DNA from: Actinomycetota bacterium
GTDB taxonomy: Bacteria > Actinomycetota > Acidimicrobiia > Acidimicrobiales > JAJPHD01
Direction of reading: 5' to 3'
Assembly: GCA_021325455.1 (NCBI GenBank)
Contig: JAJPHD010000004.1
Span: forward strand, 62,001-126,000
Length of the DNA: 64,000 nucleotides
Below are positions 34,021 through 43,202 of this stretch, one piece after another. The notes beneath the pieces are model-generated. The model saw only the letters and a program-made list of their open reading frames with translations. It made no database searches and was not told the DNA's origin. How positions within the stretch are numbered: the stretch's first letter is position 1; every line of letters starts with the position of its first letter. The translations under genes were made by a program, and so were the position numbers.

Positions 34021-35878
34021 AGTACCAGCGGGCCGGCTCCAAGAAGGCGTAGGGGTTCTGGGGGACCACCCCTTCCAGGCCCGACTTCACCGCCGTGATC
34101 TGGTAATCGGCCTGGGGCTGCCACAGGGCGGGGAGCTGGCGGGAGATGTAGTTCTCGTAGGCGTAGAGGGCCGAGAGGCGGGAGCTGGTGTGGGTGGCGG
34201 CGATGAGCCTGTCGGCGGTCCTGCTGGAGTAGCTGCCCTTGTTGGCCCCCGCCCCCGTGGCGTAGAGCTCGCCCCCCGTGGGCAGGTAGTCGGGTGAGTA
34301 CACCCAGCCTGCGCCGTAGTTCTGGATCTCCCAGGAGCAGGACGGCTGGGAGGGCTTGCAGATGGCCTGGTTGGCGATCACGGTGTTGGCGGGAGCGCTG
34401 GACAGGTCGATGACGATGCCGGCCTGGCCGGCCGAGGACTTGAAGGCCTCCACCTCCTGCTGGAGGGGAGGGTTGCCGCTGGCGAACTGGAGGTGCAGGA
34501 CCAGCGTGGTCCCCTTGCTCACGCCCGCTCCGCAGTGGCCCGGGCCCGAGCCGGGCGATACGCAGGTGGCGGCCCGGCCGGGGGCCACCCTCCAGCCGTG
34601 GCTCGTGAGCAGCTTCCTGGCCGCATGGATGCTGTAGGGGTAGGGGTTGTGCCGCTCGGCGGGGGAGACGAAGGGGTTGGAGGGCTGTACCGGGACCGGC
34701 CCGTAGGTGGGGACGGCGTAGCCGTGGTACAGGTGGCGGATGAAGGAGCCCTGGTCCAGCAGGTGCTGGAGGGCCTGGCGGACGTAGAGCTGGTGGAAGA
34801 CCGGGCCCAGCGTGGGGTTGTGGAAGTTGATGCGCATGAAGGAGAAGCCGAAGATCACCCACGGGTACAGGTGGTAGCCCTGCTGGGTGAGCAATCCCTT
34901 CTGGGCCACGTCGGGAGGGGGCACGTAGCCGACCGTCAGGCGGCCGGCGCGCAGGGCGTCGTACTCGGCCGTCTCGGTGGTGAAGGGCAGCTCGACGAAC
35001 CGGGCGATCCGGGGCTTGTCAGGGCCCGAGTAGTGGCGGTTGGGCACGAAGGTGGCCTGGCCCGTGGTGGTGAAGGCGGCCAGGCGCCAGGGGCCGTCCA
35101 CCACCTGCCAGAGGGGGTTGGTGGCATAGGTGGACAGGTGCTGGGCCTGGGCGTTCAAGAAGCGGTAGACGGCCCGGGCCCCGGCGGGCGTCTTGTCGTA
35201 GCTGCCGTCGGGGGAGTGGGCCGAGGTCCGGTCCCAGGCCTGCTGGGGGAGGGGAGTTATCTGGGACAGCTCGTTGTAGGTGAACCAGCGGGAGGAGTAC
35301 CTGGCGTTCAGGTGGAAGACCACCGTCGAGGGGTTGGGAGCGCTCATGGCGACCACGTTGTCGGGGAAGTCCCCCGGCACGTAGCCGGCCCAGTCCGCCT
35401 TGTTGGCCTTGAGCAGGTTCATCCAGAAGAGGACATCCCGGCTGGTGACGGGGGCGCCGTCCGACCACCGGTAGCTCTTCAACCTCATGGTCACCACCCG
35501 CCCGCCGTCGGAGTAGACGGGGGGCCGAGCCAGGCTCAAGGTGGGGTTGAGGACCGGCTTGCCGCCCTCACCGAACCAGTAGAGGGGGCGGAACATGAGG
35601 GCCTGGAACTGGCTCAGGTTGGCAACGGTGAAGTAGGGCCCCGAGGCCAGAGGGAAGATGTAGTTGGGCGTGGAGGCCGCCTGGAGGGCGAAGGTGACCG
35701 TGCCTCCCTGGACCGGGGTCCCGGGGGCGGACGAGGCCGTGCTGGTGCCCGACGAGCTCTTCTTCGCAGGGCCCGTGCAGGCCGTTAGCAGGAGGGCGGC
35801 CAGGAGGACCGCCACCACCACCATGAGGCCGGGCCTGCGCCCGGGCGAGGTCTCCGGTTCAGGTGGGCGTTGGGACAT
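34010..35878 (-). CDS. family-5 ABC substrate-binding lipoprotein (copy 2)
   Basis: A 622-residue exported lipoprotein with lipobox LLTAC (Cys34) followed by a Ser/Thr-rich linker, then an SBP_bac_5-type domain (oligopeptide/nickel-binding DppA/OppA fold). Conserved landmarks include MRLKSYRWSDGAPVTSRDV and DGPWRLAAF. It is a paralogue of the gene before it and of the one at 40050. The ATG is 8 nt after the stop of copy 1, with AGGAA between, so the two are translated from one transcript. No permease or ATPase gene follows. Such proteins capture peptides or similar solutes outside the membrane. Confidence 0.9.
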   Translation of the reverse strand: MSQRPPEPETSPGRRPGLMVVVAVLLAALLLTACTGPAKKSSSGTSTASSAPGTPVQGGTVTFALQAASTPNYIFPLASGPYFTVANLSQFQALMFRPLYWFGEGGKPVLNPTLSLARPPVYSDGGRVVTMRLKSYRWSDGAPVTSRDVLFWMNLLKANKADWAGYVPGDFPDNVVAMSAPNPSTVVFHLNARYSSRWFTYNELSQITPLPQQAWDRTSAHSPDGSYDKTPAGARAVYRFLNAQAQHLSTYATNPLWQVVDGPWRLAAFTTTGQATFVPNRHYSGPDKPRIARFVELPFTTETAEYDALRAGRLTVGYVPPPDVAQKGLLTQQGYHLYPWVIFGFSFMRINFHNPTLGPVFHQLYVRQALQHLLDQGSFIRHLYHGYAVPTYGPVPVQPSNPFVSPAERHNPYPYSIHAARKLLTSHGWRVAPGRAATCVSPGSGPGHCGAGVSKGTTLVLHLQFASGNPPLQQEVEAFKSSAGQAGIVIDLSSAPANTVIANQAICKPSQPSCSWEIQNYGAGWVYSPDYLPTGGELYATGAGANKGSYSSRTADRLIAATHTSSRLSALYAYENYISRQLPALWQPQADYQITAVKSGLEGVVPQNPYAFLEPARWYFTK

Positions 35879-35886
35879 TCGGTTCC

Positions 35887-37677
35887 TCACTTCTTCAGGT
35901 ACCAGCTCTGGGGATAGATGTAGAGGAGGGGGTCCTGGGGGGTGGTGCCTCCCAGGTCGGCCTTCACCACCGAGATCTGGTAGTCGGCATTGGCCTGCCA
36001 CACCACGGGGAGGTCACGCATGAGGAGGCGCTGGTAGCTGGCAAGGGTGGCTCCCGGCTCGTGGGTCCGGGCGATGGCCCGGTCCACGCTCGGGTCCGAG
36101 AAGCTGCCGAAGTTGGACCCGGCCCCGGTGGCGAAGAGCTCCCCCCCGGTCGGGTAGAAGTCGGGCTCGTAGACCCAGCCCCCTCCCCAGTTCTCCATCT
36201 GCCACCGGCAGGCGGCCTGGCTGGGGGTGCAGGGGGCGGCGTTGGCGATGATCTGGTTGAAGGGGGCCGTGCTCAGCTCGAGCTGGATGCCGGCCCGCGA
36301 GGCGTTGGTCTTGAGCTCCTGCATCACGGTGCTCACCGAGGGGGAGCCCGACTCGTACTGGAGCGAGATGACCAGGCGGGTCCCCCTGGCGATGCCCGGT
36401 CCGCAGCTCCCGGTGCACGTGTCCACTCCTCCCGGGACCACCTTCCACCCGTGGGCGGAGAGGAGCGCCTTGGCGGCGGCCACGGAGAAGGGGTAGGGGT
36501 TGTGGGACTCGGCCCCGGTCACCCAGGGGTTGGCGGGCTTGAGGGGCACCGGCCCGTAGGTGGGGTAGCCGTAGCCGTGGTAGGCCACCTTGACGTCGAG
36601 GGGCTGGTCGACGAGGTGCTGGAAGGCCTGACGGAAGTACAGCTGGCGGAACACGGGGCCCAGCTTCGGATTGTTGAAGTTCTCGGGGAAGTAGTTGATG
36701 GACCAGCCCACCCAGGGATGGAGGCGGTAGCCCTGCCCCCGCAGGCGGGCGGCCAGGTGCAGGTCCGTGTAGGGGAGGTACCCGTAGCTGATCCTGCCGG
36801 CCAGCAGGGCATTGACCTCGCTCGAGTCGCTGGTGAAGGGCTGCTCGACGAAGGCGGACAGGTGGGGCTTGTCCGGTCCCGAGTACCGGGGGTTGGGGAC
36901 CATCTTCACGTAGCCCGTCGTGTTGTAGGCGGCCAGGCGCCAGGGGCCGTCCACCACCTGCCACAGCGGGTTGCGGGCGTAGGTGGCGGGGCTGGCGGCC
37001 TGGGCGGTCAGGTAGCGGTAGACGGCGGGACAGTCGGCCACCTTGGCGGCGCAGTCGCTGGGGCCGGAGCGGGTGCGGTCCCAGCGGCTGGGGAGGGGGA
37101 GGATCTGGGAGAGCTCGTTGTAGGTGAACCAGGTCTGGTTGTAGGGGCGCTCGAGGGTGAACTGGACGGTGAGGGCGGAGGTGGCCCGCACCGAGGAGAC
37201 GTTGTCCGGGAAGCCCCCCGGCACGTAGCCGTACCAGTTCTTCTTCTCCGTCTGGAGCAGGTGCATCCAGAACATGACGTCCTTGGCGTCCACGGTCTCC
37301 CCGTCGGACCACTTCCATCCCTTGAGGCGGACGGTGACCACCCTCCCGCCTCGGGAGTAGCGGGGAGGGTAGGCCAGGCTCAGGCGCTCGTTGAAGACGG
37401 GCTGGCCGTTCTTGCCGAACCAGTACATGGGGACGAAGAAGAGGTACTTGAACTGGCGGTTGTTCACCACGCTGGCGTGGGCCCCCGAGAAGAAGGGGAG
37501 GATGTAGTTGGGCTCGGCGCCGGGGGGGAGGGCAAAGGTGGCGACCCCGCCGGAGCGGGCGCCCCCGGTGGTGGACGCCGAGGTGGCCGGCGGCTTGCCT
37601 CCTCCGCAAGCGGCCAGGGTGAGGGCCAGGGCTGCTGTGGCTGCAGTCAGGCGGGGTAGGCGACGGGTGAGCTTCAT
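35887..37677 (-). CDS. family-5 ABC substrate-binding lipoprotein (copy 1)
   Basis: A 596-residue lipoprotein: LTLAAC lipobox (Cys24), Ser/Thr linker, then an SBP_bac_5 domain with VRLKGWKWSDGETVDAKDV and DGPWRLAAYN. Pairs of cysteines (DTCTGSCG, then PCTPSQAAC) suggest disulfides in the second lobe; copy 2 has matching ones (CVSPGSGPGHC and CKPSQPSC). The ATG overlaps the stop of the upstream GntR gene (ATGA). So a regulator and two solute receptors form one operon, probably inducible by the solute. Confidence 0.9.
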   Translation of the reverse strand: MKLTRRLPRLTAATAALALTLAACGGGKPPATSASTTGGARSGGVATFALPPGAEPNYILPFFSGAHASVVNNRQFKYLFFVPMYWFGKNGQPVFNERLSLAYPPRYSRGGRVVTVRLKGWKWSDGETVDAKDVMFWMHLLQTEKKNWYGYVPGGFPDNVSSVRATSALTVQFTLERPYNQTWFTYNELSQILPLPSRWDRTRSGPSDCAAKVADCPAVYRYLTAQAASPATYARNPLWQVVDGPWRLAAYNTTGYVKMVPNPRYSGPDKPHLSAFVEQPFTSDSSEVNALLAGRISYGYLPYTDLHLAARLRGQGYRLHPWVGWSINYFPENFNNPKLGPVFRQLYFRQAFQHLVDQPLDVKVAYHGYGYPTYGPVPLKPANPWVTGAESHNPYPFSVAAAKALLSAHGWKVVPGGVDTCTGSCGPGIARGTRLVISLQYESGSPSVSTVMQELKTNASRAGIQLELSTAPFNQIIANAAPCTPSQAACRWQMENWGGGWVYEPDFYPTGGELFATGAGSNFGSFSDPSVDRAIARTHEPGATLASYQRLLMRDLPVVWQANADYQISVVKADLGGTTPQDPLLYIYPQSWYLKK

Positions 37678-38609
37678 GGGTCCTCCTCGGGCTCAGGGGC
37701 CCTGGTGCTCCGGGGGCGGCCGGGGACGGAGGAGCGGGGCGGAGGGACGCCCCCCGTGCGGGGGGACGGCCTCCGGGTCCGGCTCCTGGCCGGCGCCGGC
37801 CCGTACCGAGCTTCGAGCCGGGCGACCCGGTCCCGCTCCGGCTCCGGCAGGGGGCTGGTGGCGGCCACGTTCCCCAGCACGGACAGCAGGTGGATGCGGA
37901 TGGCCGCCTGGGCGGCTTCGGGGTCCCGACCGGTCACCGCCCTCAGGATGGCTTCGTGGTGGCCCAGCCAGATCCGGGGGAGCCTGCCCTCCTCCCAGGC
38001 CCGGTCCCTGATGGAGCGCCACAGCCGGCCCTCTGTCCGGTTGATCAGCTGCTCGGCCACCTGGGCCAGGCTGCGGTTGGGGCACGCCCGGGCCAGGGCC
38101 AGGTGAACGGACAGGTCGGTCCGGGCGTGCAGCTCCGGGCGCTCCAGGGCCACCTCCATGCCCTGGAGCAGGCGCCGCAGAGCACCAAGGGCCCGGGGAG
38201 GGGGGTTGGTGGCGGCCTGGCGGACGGCCTCGGACTCCACCAGCAGGCGGGCCTCCAGGATGTCGACCACCTCGGGAACGCTGCGCAGGCCCCCGCCCCG
38301 GTGGGCCGCCCCCTCCGGTGCCGCCGAGCGCACCACGCTCCCCGAGCCCCGGCGGGACTCCAGGTAGCCCACGAACTGCAGGCTGGAGAGGGCCTCGCGC
38401 ACCGAGGCCCGGCTGGCCCCGAACTGCGCCGCCAGGCTGGCCTCGGTGGGCAGGCGGTCCCCTATCGAGAGCCGTCCCTCCTTGATGGCCCTGACCACCT
38501 GGTCGGCGATCTGGGCGAAGACCGGCGTCCCCTTGTCCACCACCGAGAAGGGGGGAGGAACGGCGGGTGAGTTCGGCTCAGCCTGAGCGGTCTCCGGGCC
38601 TGGGTCCAT
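37674..38609 (-). CDS. GntR-family regulator, FCD (FadR) type
   Basis: A 311-residue regulator with an N-terminal winged helix-turn-helix (residues 27-95: IADQVVRAIKEGRLSIGDRL, PTEASLAAQFGASRASVREAL, GSGSVV) and an all-helical FCD effector domain (about 110-240) with Asp/His metal-site positions such as DLSVHLALARA and LGHHEAIL. FCD regulators usually bind carboxylic acids. A Pro/Arg/Ser-rich tail of about 50 residues follows. Its stop overlaps the first substrate-binding gene, so it most likely controls that pair and itself. Confidence 0.9.
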   Translation of the reverse strand: MDPGPETAQAEPNSPAVPPPFSVVDKGTPVFAQIADQVVRAIKEGRLSIGDRLPTEASLAAQFGASRASVREALSSLQFVGYLESRRGSGSVVRSAAPEGAAHRGGGLRSVPEVVDILEARLLVESEAVRQAATNPPPRALGALRRLLQGMEVALERPELHARTDLSVHLALARACPNRSLAQVAEQLINRTEGRLWRSIRDRAWEEGRLPRIWLGHHEAILRAVTGRDPEAAQAAIRIHLLSVLGNVAATSPLPEPERDRVARLEARYGPAPARSRTRRPSPRTGGVPPPRSSVPGRPRSTRAPEPEEDP

Positions 38610-38626
38610 GCAAGAGCGCCTCGCAA

Positions 38627-38639
38627 GTTGTCAGGCAAC
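38627..38639 (-). promoter_or_regulatory. candidate GntR operator
   Basis: The sequence GTTG-TCAGG-CAAC, an inverted repeat with 4-bp arms, lies 17 nt upstream of the GntR start. Its form resembles FCD-type GntR sites (TTGTxxxACAA-like). It lies in the 34-nt gap before the ycaQ-type gene, which is on the same strand upstream, so the promoter may be inside that gene's 3' end. Confidence 0.4.
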
Positions 38640-38643
38640 CAGG

Positions 38644-39924
38644 CTAACAGACAGTGCCGAACCCGGCCCGGCGGCCCGGGCGGGCCGCCCGGGCCAGGGC
38701 GGGGGCCAGGTCCCCCCGGTGCGCCACCTGGATGGTCCCCAGGCCCAGCCACCGGCGCACCCGGTCCAGCTCGACGGCCGCCGCCTCGGCCGTGGCCCTC
38801 TCCCCGGCCCCGGGCTCCAGGTGCGAGGCGGCCACCCGCAAGGAGCCCGAGGCCCGGTCGGCCTTCAGGTCCAGGCGGGCCACCAGCTCGTCGCCCCGGA
38901 GGAGGGGCATGACGTAGTAGCCGAACGTCCTCTGGGGCCGGGGGACGTAGATCTCGATGCGGTAGCGGAAGCCGAACAGCCGCTCGGTGCGGTCCCGGGT
39001 CCATATCAACGAGTCGAAGGGGGAGAGGAGCGTGGCGTGGGGGCGGCGCAAGGCCCTGGGGCGGGCGCCGGCGACCATGTAGGCCGGGCGGCCCCAGCCC
39101 TCCACCGCCACCTCGACCAGGCGCCCCTCCTCCACCAGCTCGGCGATCCGGGGGCGCGCCATCCGGGGCCTTATCCAGAAGTAGTCGGCCAGGTCCTCCA
39201 CCGTCCCCACCCCGCAGCAGGAGGCGGCCAGGGCCAATAGCTCCCGGTGGGCCTCCTCGGCCGGGAGGGCGGGGCGGGCCAGGACGGTGGCGGGTATGAC
39301 CCGCTCGGCCCGGTCGTAGACCCGTTCGAACCCCGGGCCCCGCCAGGCGGCCAGGACGCCGTCGGCGAAGAGGACCTCGAGGGCCCGGCGCCCGTCGCTG
39401 CGCCGCTCCCACCAGGTCCCGTGGTTGCGGCGGGGATCGCTCAGTTGGGCGGCGGTGAGGGGGCCCCGCCCGTCGACCTCGGCCAGCACGGCGGCCAGGT
39501 AGGCGCCGTTGGCCTCCCGCCAGGCCCGCCGGCGGGCCTGGGCAGCGGGGCTGTCCACCAGGTCGGCTCGCCAGCGCTCCATGCGGGGGCGGAACAGCGG
39601 GTACAGCTCGACCGGCAGGAGCGAGGCGGCATGGCCCCAGTACTCCCACAGGGCCCCTCCCGGCCCGCTCAGCTCCAGCAGGCGGTCGCGGTCGTAGGGG
39701 CCGATGCGGCTGAAGGGGACGAGGAACTGGGTGCGGGCCAGCACGTTGACGGCATCCACCTGTATGGCCCCGAGGGAGCGGGCCAGCTGGCGCAGGCGGC
39801 GGCGCCCCCCGTCGGTCCCGGGCGCCGGGAGGGGGCCGTGCAGGCCCTGGGCGGCCAGGGCCAGCCGACGGGCCTCCCGCTTGGTCAGCTCGAGGACGCC
39901 CTTCGAGCGAGGCCCCGTCGTCAT
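38644..39924 (-). CDS. ycaQ: YcaQ/AlkX-type DNA glycosylase (HTH_42)
   Basis: A 426-residue protein of the HTH_42 (winged-helix) glycosylase family. The catalytic region reads LGAIQVDAVNVLARTQF, with a QxD motif like that of E. coli YcaQ, which opens interstrand crosslinks and excises bulky alkylated bases. AlkZ, its antibiotic-resistance cousin in Streptomyces, has QxQ. Other landmarks are LWEYWGHAASLLP and YVMPLLRGDELVARLDLKAD, typical of the C-terminal beta domain. It is likely cytosolic. It stands alone, 35 nt upstream of gntR on the same strand. Confidence 0.88.
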   Translation of the reverse strand: MTTGPRSKGVLELTKREARRLALAAQGLHGPLPAPGTDGGRRRLRQLARSLGAIQVDAVNVLARTQFLVPFSRIGPYDRDRLLELSGPGGALWEYWGHAASLLPVELYPLFRPRMERWRADLVDSPAAQARRRAWREANGAYLAAVLAEVDGRGPLTAAQLSDPRRNHGTWWERRSDGRRALEVLFADGVLAAWRGPGFERVYDRAERVIPATVLARPALPAEEAHRELLALAASCCGVGTVEDLADYFWIRPRMARPRIAELVEEGRLVEVAVEGWGRPAYMVAGARPRALRRPHATLLSPFDSLIWTRDRTERLFGFRYRIEIYVPRPQRTFGYYVMPLLRGDELVARLDLKADRASGSLRVAASHLEPGAGERATAEAAAVELDRVRRWLGLGTIQVAHRGDLAPALARAARPGRRAGFGTVC

Positions 39925-40049
39925 CGGGCCATGATGGCCTGGGCCCGTCAGGAAGGGCGAGATACCGCCTTCGCCGCGGTCCCAACCTTGACGCTATTCG
40001 TGGCCGACGGCTAGCGTCCCCGGCGATCCGGGCCATTTTCGATGGCGAA

Positions 40050-41960
40050 ATGCATATGGACAAGGAGACGTCGGCCGTCGTGATCCCCCCCCGCCGCGTG
40101 CCAACACCGACGCGCCGATCCCCGGCGCGAGCTGCCCGCTGGGCCATGGCCACTGTCGCCGGGGCCCTGCTCCTGGCCGCCTGCGGGGGAGGGGGGAGGC
40201 CCTCCAACGCCTCCTCCTCGGGGAGCACGGCCTCCACCTCGACGAGCGGCCATCCCGAGCGGGGGGGCACGGCCGTGTACGCCGAGGGGTCACAGGGCCA
40301 TCCCAACTACATCTTCCCGGTGGTGTCCTCGGAGTACAACTCGGTGGCGAACCAGGGGCATTTCATCAACTTCATGTGGGTCCCCCTCTACGTGATGGGA
40401 ACCCCCCATGGGGCGGGCCTCAACGAGGCCAAGAGCATCGCCTTCCCCCCCGTCTACTCCAATGACGACAAGACGGTGACGATCAGGCTGAAGCACTGGC
40501 AATGGTCGGACGGCAAGCCCGTGACCAGCCGGGACCTGCTGTTCTTCATGAACCTGGTCAAGGCCAACAAGGCGGTCTGGGGCCACTACGCCCCGGGCCA
40601 GATCCCCGACAACGTGGTGAGCTACAAGGCGACCGGCCCCTACACCTTCGTGATGCACCTCAATGCCTCCTACGACCCGATCTGGTTCACCGACGACCAG
40701 CTGAGCCTCCTCATGGTCCTGCCCCAGCATGCGTGGGACAAGACCTCCAAGACGGGCAAGGTGGGCAACTACGACCTGACCACGGCGGGGGCCAAGGCCG
40801 TCTACAAGTTCCTGGCCGGCCAGGCGACCGACCTCAACACCTACGCCTCCAACCCGCTGTGGAAGGTGGTGGACGGGCCCTGGAAGCTGCAGAGCTTCCA
40901 GTCCGACGGGGAGGCCGTCTTCGTGCCCAACAGCCGCTACTCGGGTCCCCACAAGCCCTACCTCTCCACCTTCAAGGAGGTGCCCTTCACCAGCGACAGC
41001 GCCGAGTTCAACAGCCTGGCCGCCGGCGATGTCACGGTCGGCTACCTCCCCAACACCGACATCAAGGACCAGAGCCGCCTGGCGGCGGCGGGGTACCACA
41101 TGGTCCGCTCGGCGGAGGACTACATCAACTTCCTGGTCCTCAACTTCCACAACCCCGTGACCGGCCCCCTGGTCCGCCAGCTCTATATCCGGGAGGCCTT
41201 GCAGCGGGTGATGGACGAGAAGCACCAGATAAAGAGCATCCTGCTCGGCATCGGGGGCCACACGGACTACGGGCCGGTGCCGCCCGAGATGAACTCCCCC
41301 TACGAGTCGTCGGTGCAGGCCTCCGGTCCCTACCAGTTCAGCGTCTCGGCGGCCCGCAAGCTGCTCACCAGCCACGGCTGGGCCATCCCGGGGAGCGGGC
41401 CGGCGGTGTGCACCAAGGCGGGATCGGGGCCCGGTGAGTGCGGGGCCGGCATCAAGAAGGGCCAGCGGCTGCAGTTCGACCTGGTCTTCGCCACGGGGTC
41501 GAGCTACCTGACCCAGGAGATGGAGAGCTACAAGTCCGACGCCGCCCAGGCGGGCATCGTGATCTCCCTTCGCAGCACGCCCTTCCAGAGCGTCATATCG
41601 ACGGTCCTGCCCTGTGCCGGCAAGTCCTGCTCCAACAGCTGGGAGATGGGGAACTGGGGCATCAACTTCGCCTGGGACTACGGGGACGGCTACCCGCTCG
41701 GGTCGGAGATCTTCGGGTCGGGGAACTACATCAACTACTCCAGCAAGGAGATGGGCAACCTCATCTCGGCGGCCCTGCACGCCCCCAAGGGGAAGGCCGT
41801 GGCGGCCATGAGGGCCTACGACACCTACCTCACCGAGCAGCTCCCGGTCATCTGGCAGCTGGTCACCTACAAGCTCCAGGAGGTCTCGAACAAGCTGGGC
41901 GGGGTGAGCTTCTATCCCACCCAGTACCTGACCCCTGAGGACTGGTACCGCACGCGGTAG
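40050..41960 (+). CDS. family-5 ABC substrate-binding lipoprotein (copy 3)
   Basis: A 636-residue paralogue of the two receptors on the other strand: Arg-rich n-region, lipobox LLLAAC (Cys45), Ser/Thr linker and an SBP_bac_5 domain (IRLKHWQWSDGKPVTSRDL, VDGPWKLQSF). Cysteine pairs again occur in the second lobe (CTKAGSGPGEC, CAGKSC). The start is uncertain: ATG 40050, 40056 or 40146; the first is used and gives a typical lipoprotein leader. It is followed by a dipeptidase-like amidohydrolase 39 nt downstream, suggesting that the captured solute is a small peptide. Confidence 0.9.
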   Translation: MHMDKETSAVVIPPRRVPTPTRRSPARAARWAMATVAGALLLAACGGGGRPSNASSSGSTASTSTSGHPERGGTAVYAEGSQGHPNYIFPVVSSEYNSVANQGHFINFMWVPLYVMGTPHGAGLNEAKSIAFPPVYSNDDKTVTIRLKHWQWSDGKPVTSRDLLFFMNLVKANKAVWGHYAPGQIPDNVVSYKATGPYTFVMHLNASYDPIWFTDDQLSLLMVLPQHAWDKTSKTGKVGNYDLTTAGAKAVYKFLAGQATDLNTYASNPLWKVVDGPWKLQSFQSDGEAVFVPNSRYSGPHKPYLSTFKEVPFTSDSAEFNSLAAGDVTVGYLPNTDIKDQSRLAAAGYHMVRSAEDYINFLVLNFHNPVTGPLVRQLYIREALQRVMDEKHQIKSILLGIGGHTDYGPVPPEMNSPYESSVQASGPYQFSVSAARKLLTSHGWAIPGSGPAVCTKAGSGPGECGAGIKKGQRLQFDLVFATGSSYLTQEMESYKSDAAQAGIVISLRSTPFQSVISTVLPCAGKSCSNSWEMGNWGINFAWDYGDGYPLGSEIFGSGNYINYSSKEMGNLISAALHAPKGKAVAAMRAYDTYLTEQLPVIWQLVTYKLQEVSNKLGGVSFYPTQYLTPEDWYRTR

Positions 41961-41999
41961 GCCGGAGCGGGAAGTGGATCGTGACAGAGGAGGCCGGAG

Positions 42000-43202
42000 A
42001 TGACCAGGACCGTCTTCAGCGGTGGGCGGGTTTTCGACGGGAGCGGGGCGCCCATCGGGGACGCCGACGTGGTCATCGAAGGGGACCGGATCGTGGACGT
42101 GGGGGTGGGGCTCGACGGTGACGAGGAGGTGGACGCCACCGGGGTGACCCTCCTCCCGGGCCTTTTCGACTGCCACGTCCATGTCACCAGCTCGGGGCCG
42201 GACCTGCTCAACCGCCTGCAGCGGCCCTTCTCGTTCCAGTTCTACGAGGCGGCCCGGAACCTGGCCGCCACCCTGGACTGCGGGATAACCCAGGTCCGGG
42301 ACGCCGGGGGGGCGGATGCCGGGATCCAGCTGGCCCTGGAGCGGGGCCTCATCACCGGGCCCCGCATGCAGATCTCGGTCACGCCCCTCAGCCAGACCGG
42401 TGGGCACGGTGACAACTGGATGCTGTGCGGGGCCCACGTGCCGCGGGCGGTGCCCCACCCGGGACGCCCGAGCGGGGTGGTGGACGGGCCCGAGGAGATG
42501 AGGCGCAAGGTCAGAGAGATCATCCGGGCCGGGGCGGACGTCATCAAGGTGTTCACCTCGGGAGGGGTCCTCTCGCCCCGGGACGACCCCCGCCACGGCC
42601 ACTTCCGGGAGGACGAGCTGGCCGTCCTCATGGCCGAGGCCAACGCCGCCGGACGGTTCGTGATGGCCCATGCCCAGGCCACCGACGGCATCAAGGCCGC
42701 CGTACGGGCCGGCATCCGCTCCATCGAGCACGGCATCTACCTGGACGACGAGGCCATCGGGATGATGCTGGACCGGGGGACCTGGCTGGTGCCGACCCTG
42801 GTCGCCCCCCAGGCCGTCCTGGACGCCGCCGACCGGGGGGCGGCCATCCCCGCCGCCTCGCTGGCCAAGGCCCGTGAGGTCACCGAGGCCCACCGGGACT
42901 CCTTCGCCCGGGCCGTCGCCGCCGGGGTCCGGATCGCCATGGGCACCGACAGCGGCGTCGGCCCCCACGGCTCCAACCTGGCCGAGCTGGCCCTCATGGA
43001 GGCGGGGGGGATGAAGCCCGAGGAGGTGCTGGCCGCCACCACCTCCTCGGCGGCCCGGCTGCTCGGGGTGGAGGACCGGCTGGGCACCCTGGAGCCGGGA
43101 AAGGCCGCTGACCTGGTGGGGGTGGGGGGCGACCCGACCGACCTGGCCGGCCTCAAGGACAGGGTCCGCTTCGTCTACATGGACGGCAACAAGGTGCGCT
43201 GA
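42000..43202 (+). CDS. metal-dependent amidohydrolase, Xaa-Pro dipeptidase-like
   Basis: A 400-residue amidohydrolase-superfamily enzyme. Metal ligands in order: HVH at 59 and 61, Lys183 in VIKVFTSGG (carbamylated bridge), His in MAHAQ (about 224) and EHG (about 243), and Asp in GTDSG (about 316). This pattern is that of the prolidase-like/imidazolonepropionase-like subgroup that hydrolyses N-acyl or proline dipeptides. No signal peptide, so it acts in the cytosol. An AGGAGGCCGGAG precedes the ATG. Its TGA abuts the stop of the convergent tetR gene. Together with the upstream solute receptor it suggests dipeptide use. Confidence 0.88.
   Translation: MTRTVFSGGRVFDGSGAPIGDADVVIEGDRIVDVGVGLDGDEEVDATGVTLLPGLFDCHVHVTSSGPDLLNRLQRPFSFQFYEAARNLAATLDCGITQVRDAGGADAGIQLALERGLITGPRMQISVTPLSQTGGHGDNWMLCGAHVPRAVPHPGRPSGVVDGPEEMRRKVREIIRAGADVIKVFTSGGVLSPRDDPRHGHFREDELAVLMAEANAAGRFVMAHAQATDGIKAAVRAGIRSIEHGIYLDDEAIGMMLDRGTWLVPTLVAPQAVLDAADRGAAIPAASLAKAREVTEAHRDSFARAVAAGVRIAMGTDSGVGPHGSNLAELALMEAGGMKPEEVLAATTSSAARLLGVEDRLGTLEPGKAADLVGVGGDPTDLAGLKDRVRFVYMDGNKVR

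Noticed and set aside
40290-42968. 892-residue open frame on the minus strand
   Set aside because: It lies opposite the substrate-binding and amidohydrolase genes and has unnatural amino-acid composition and no family motif.
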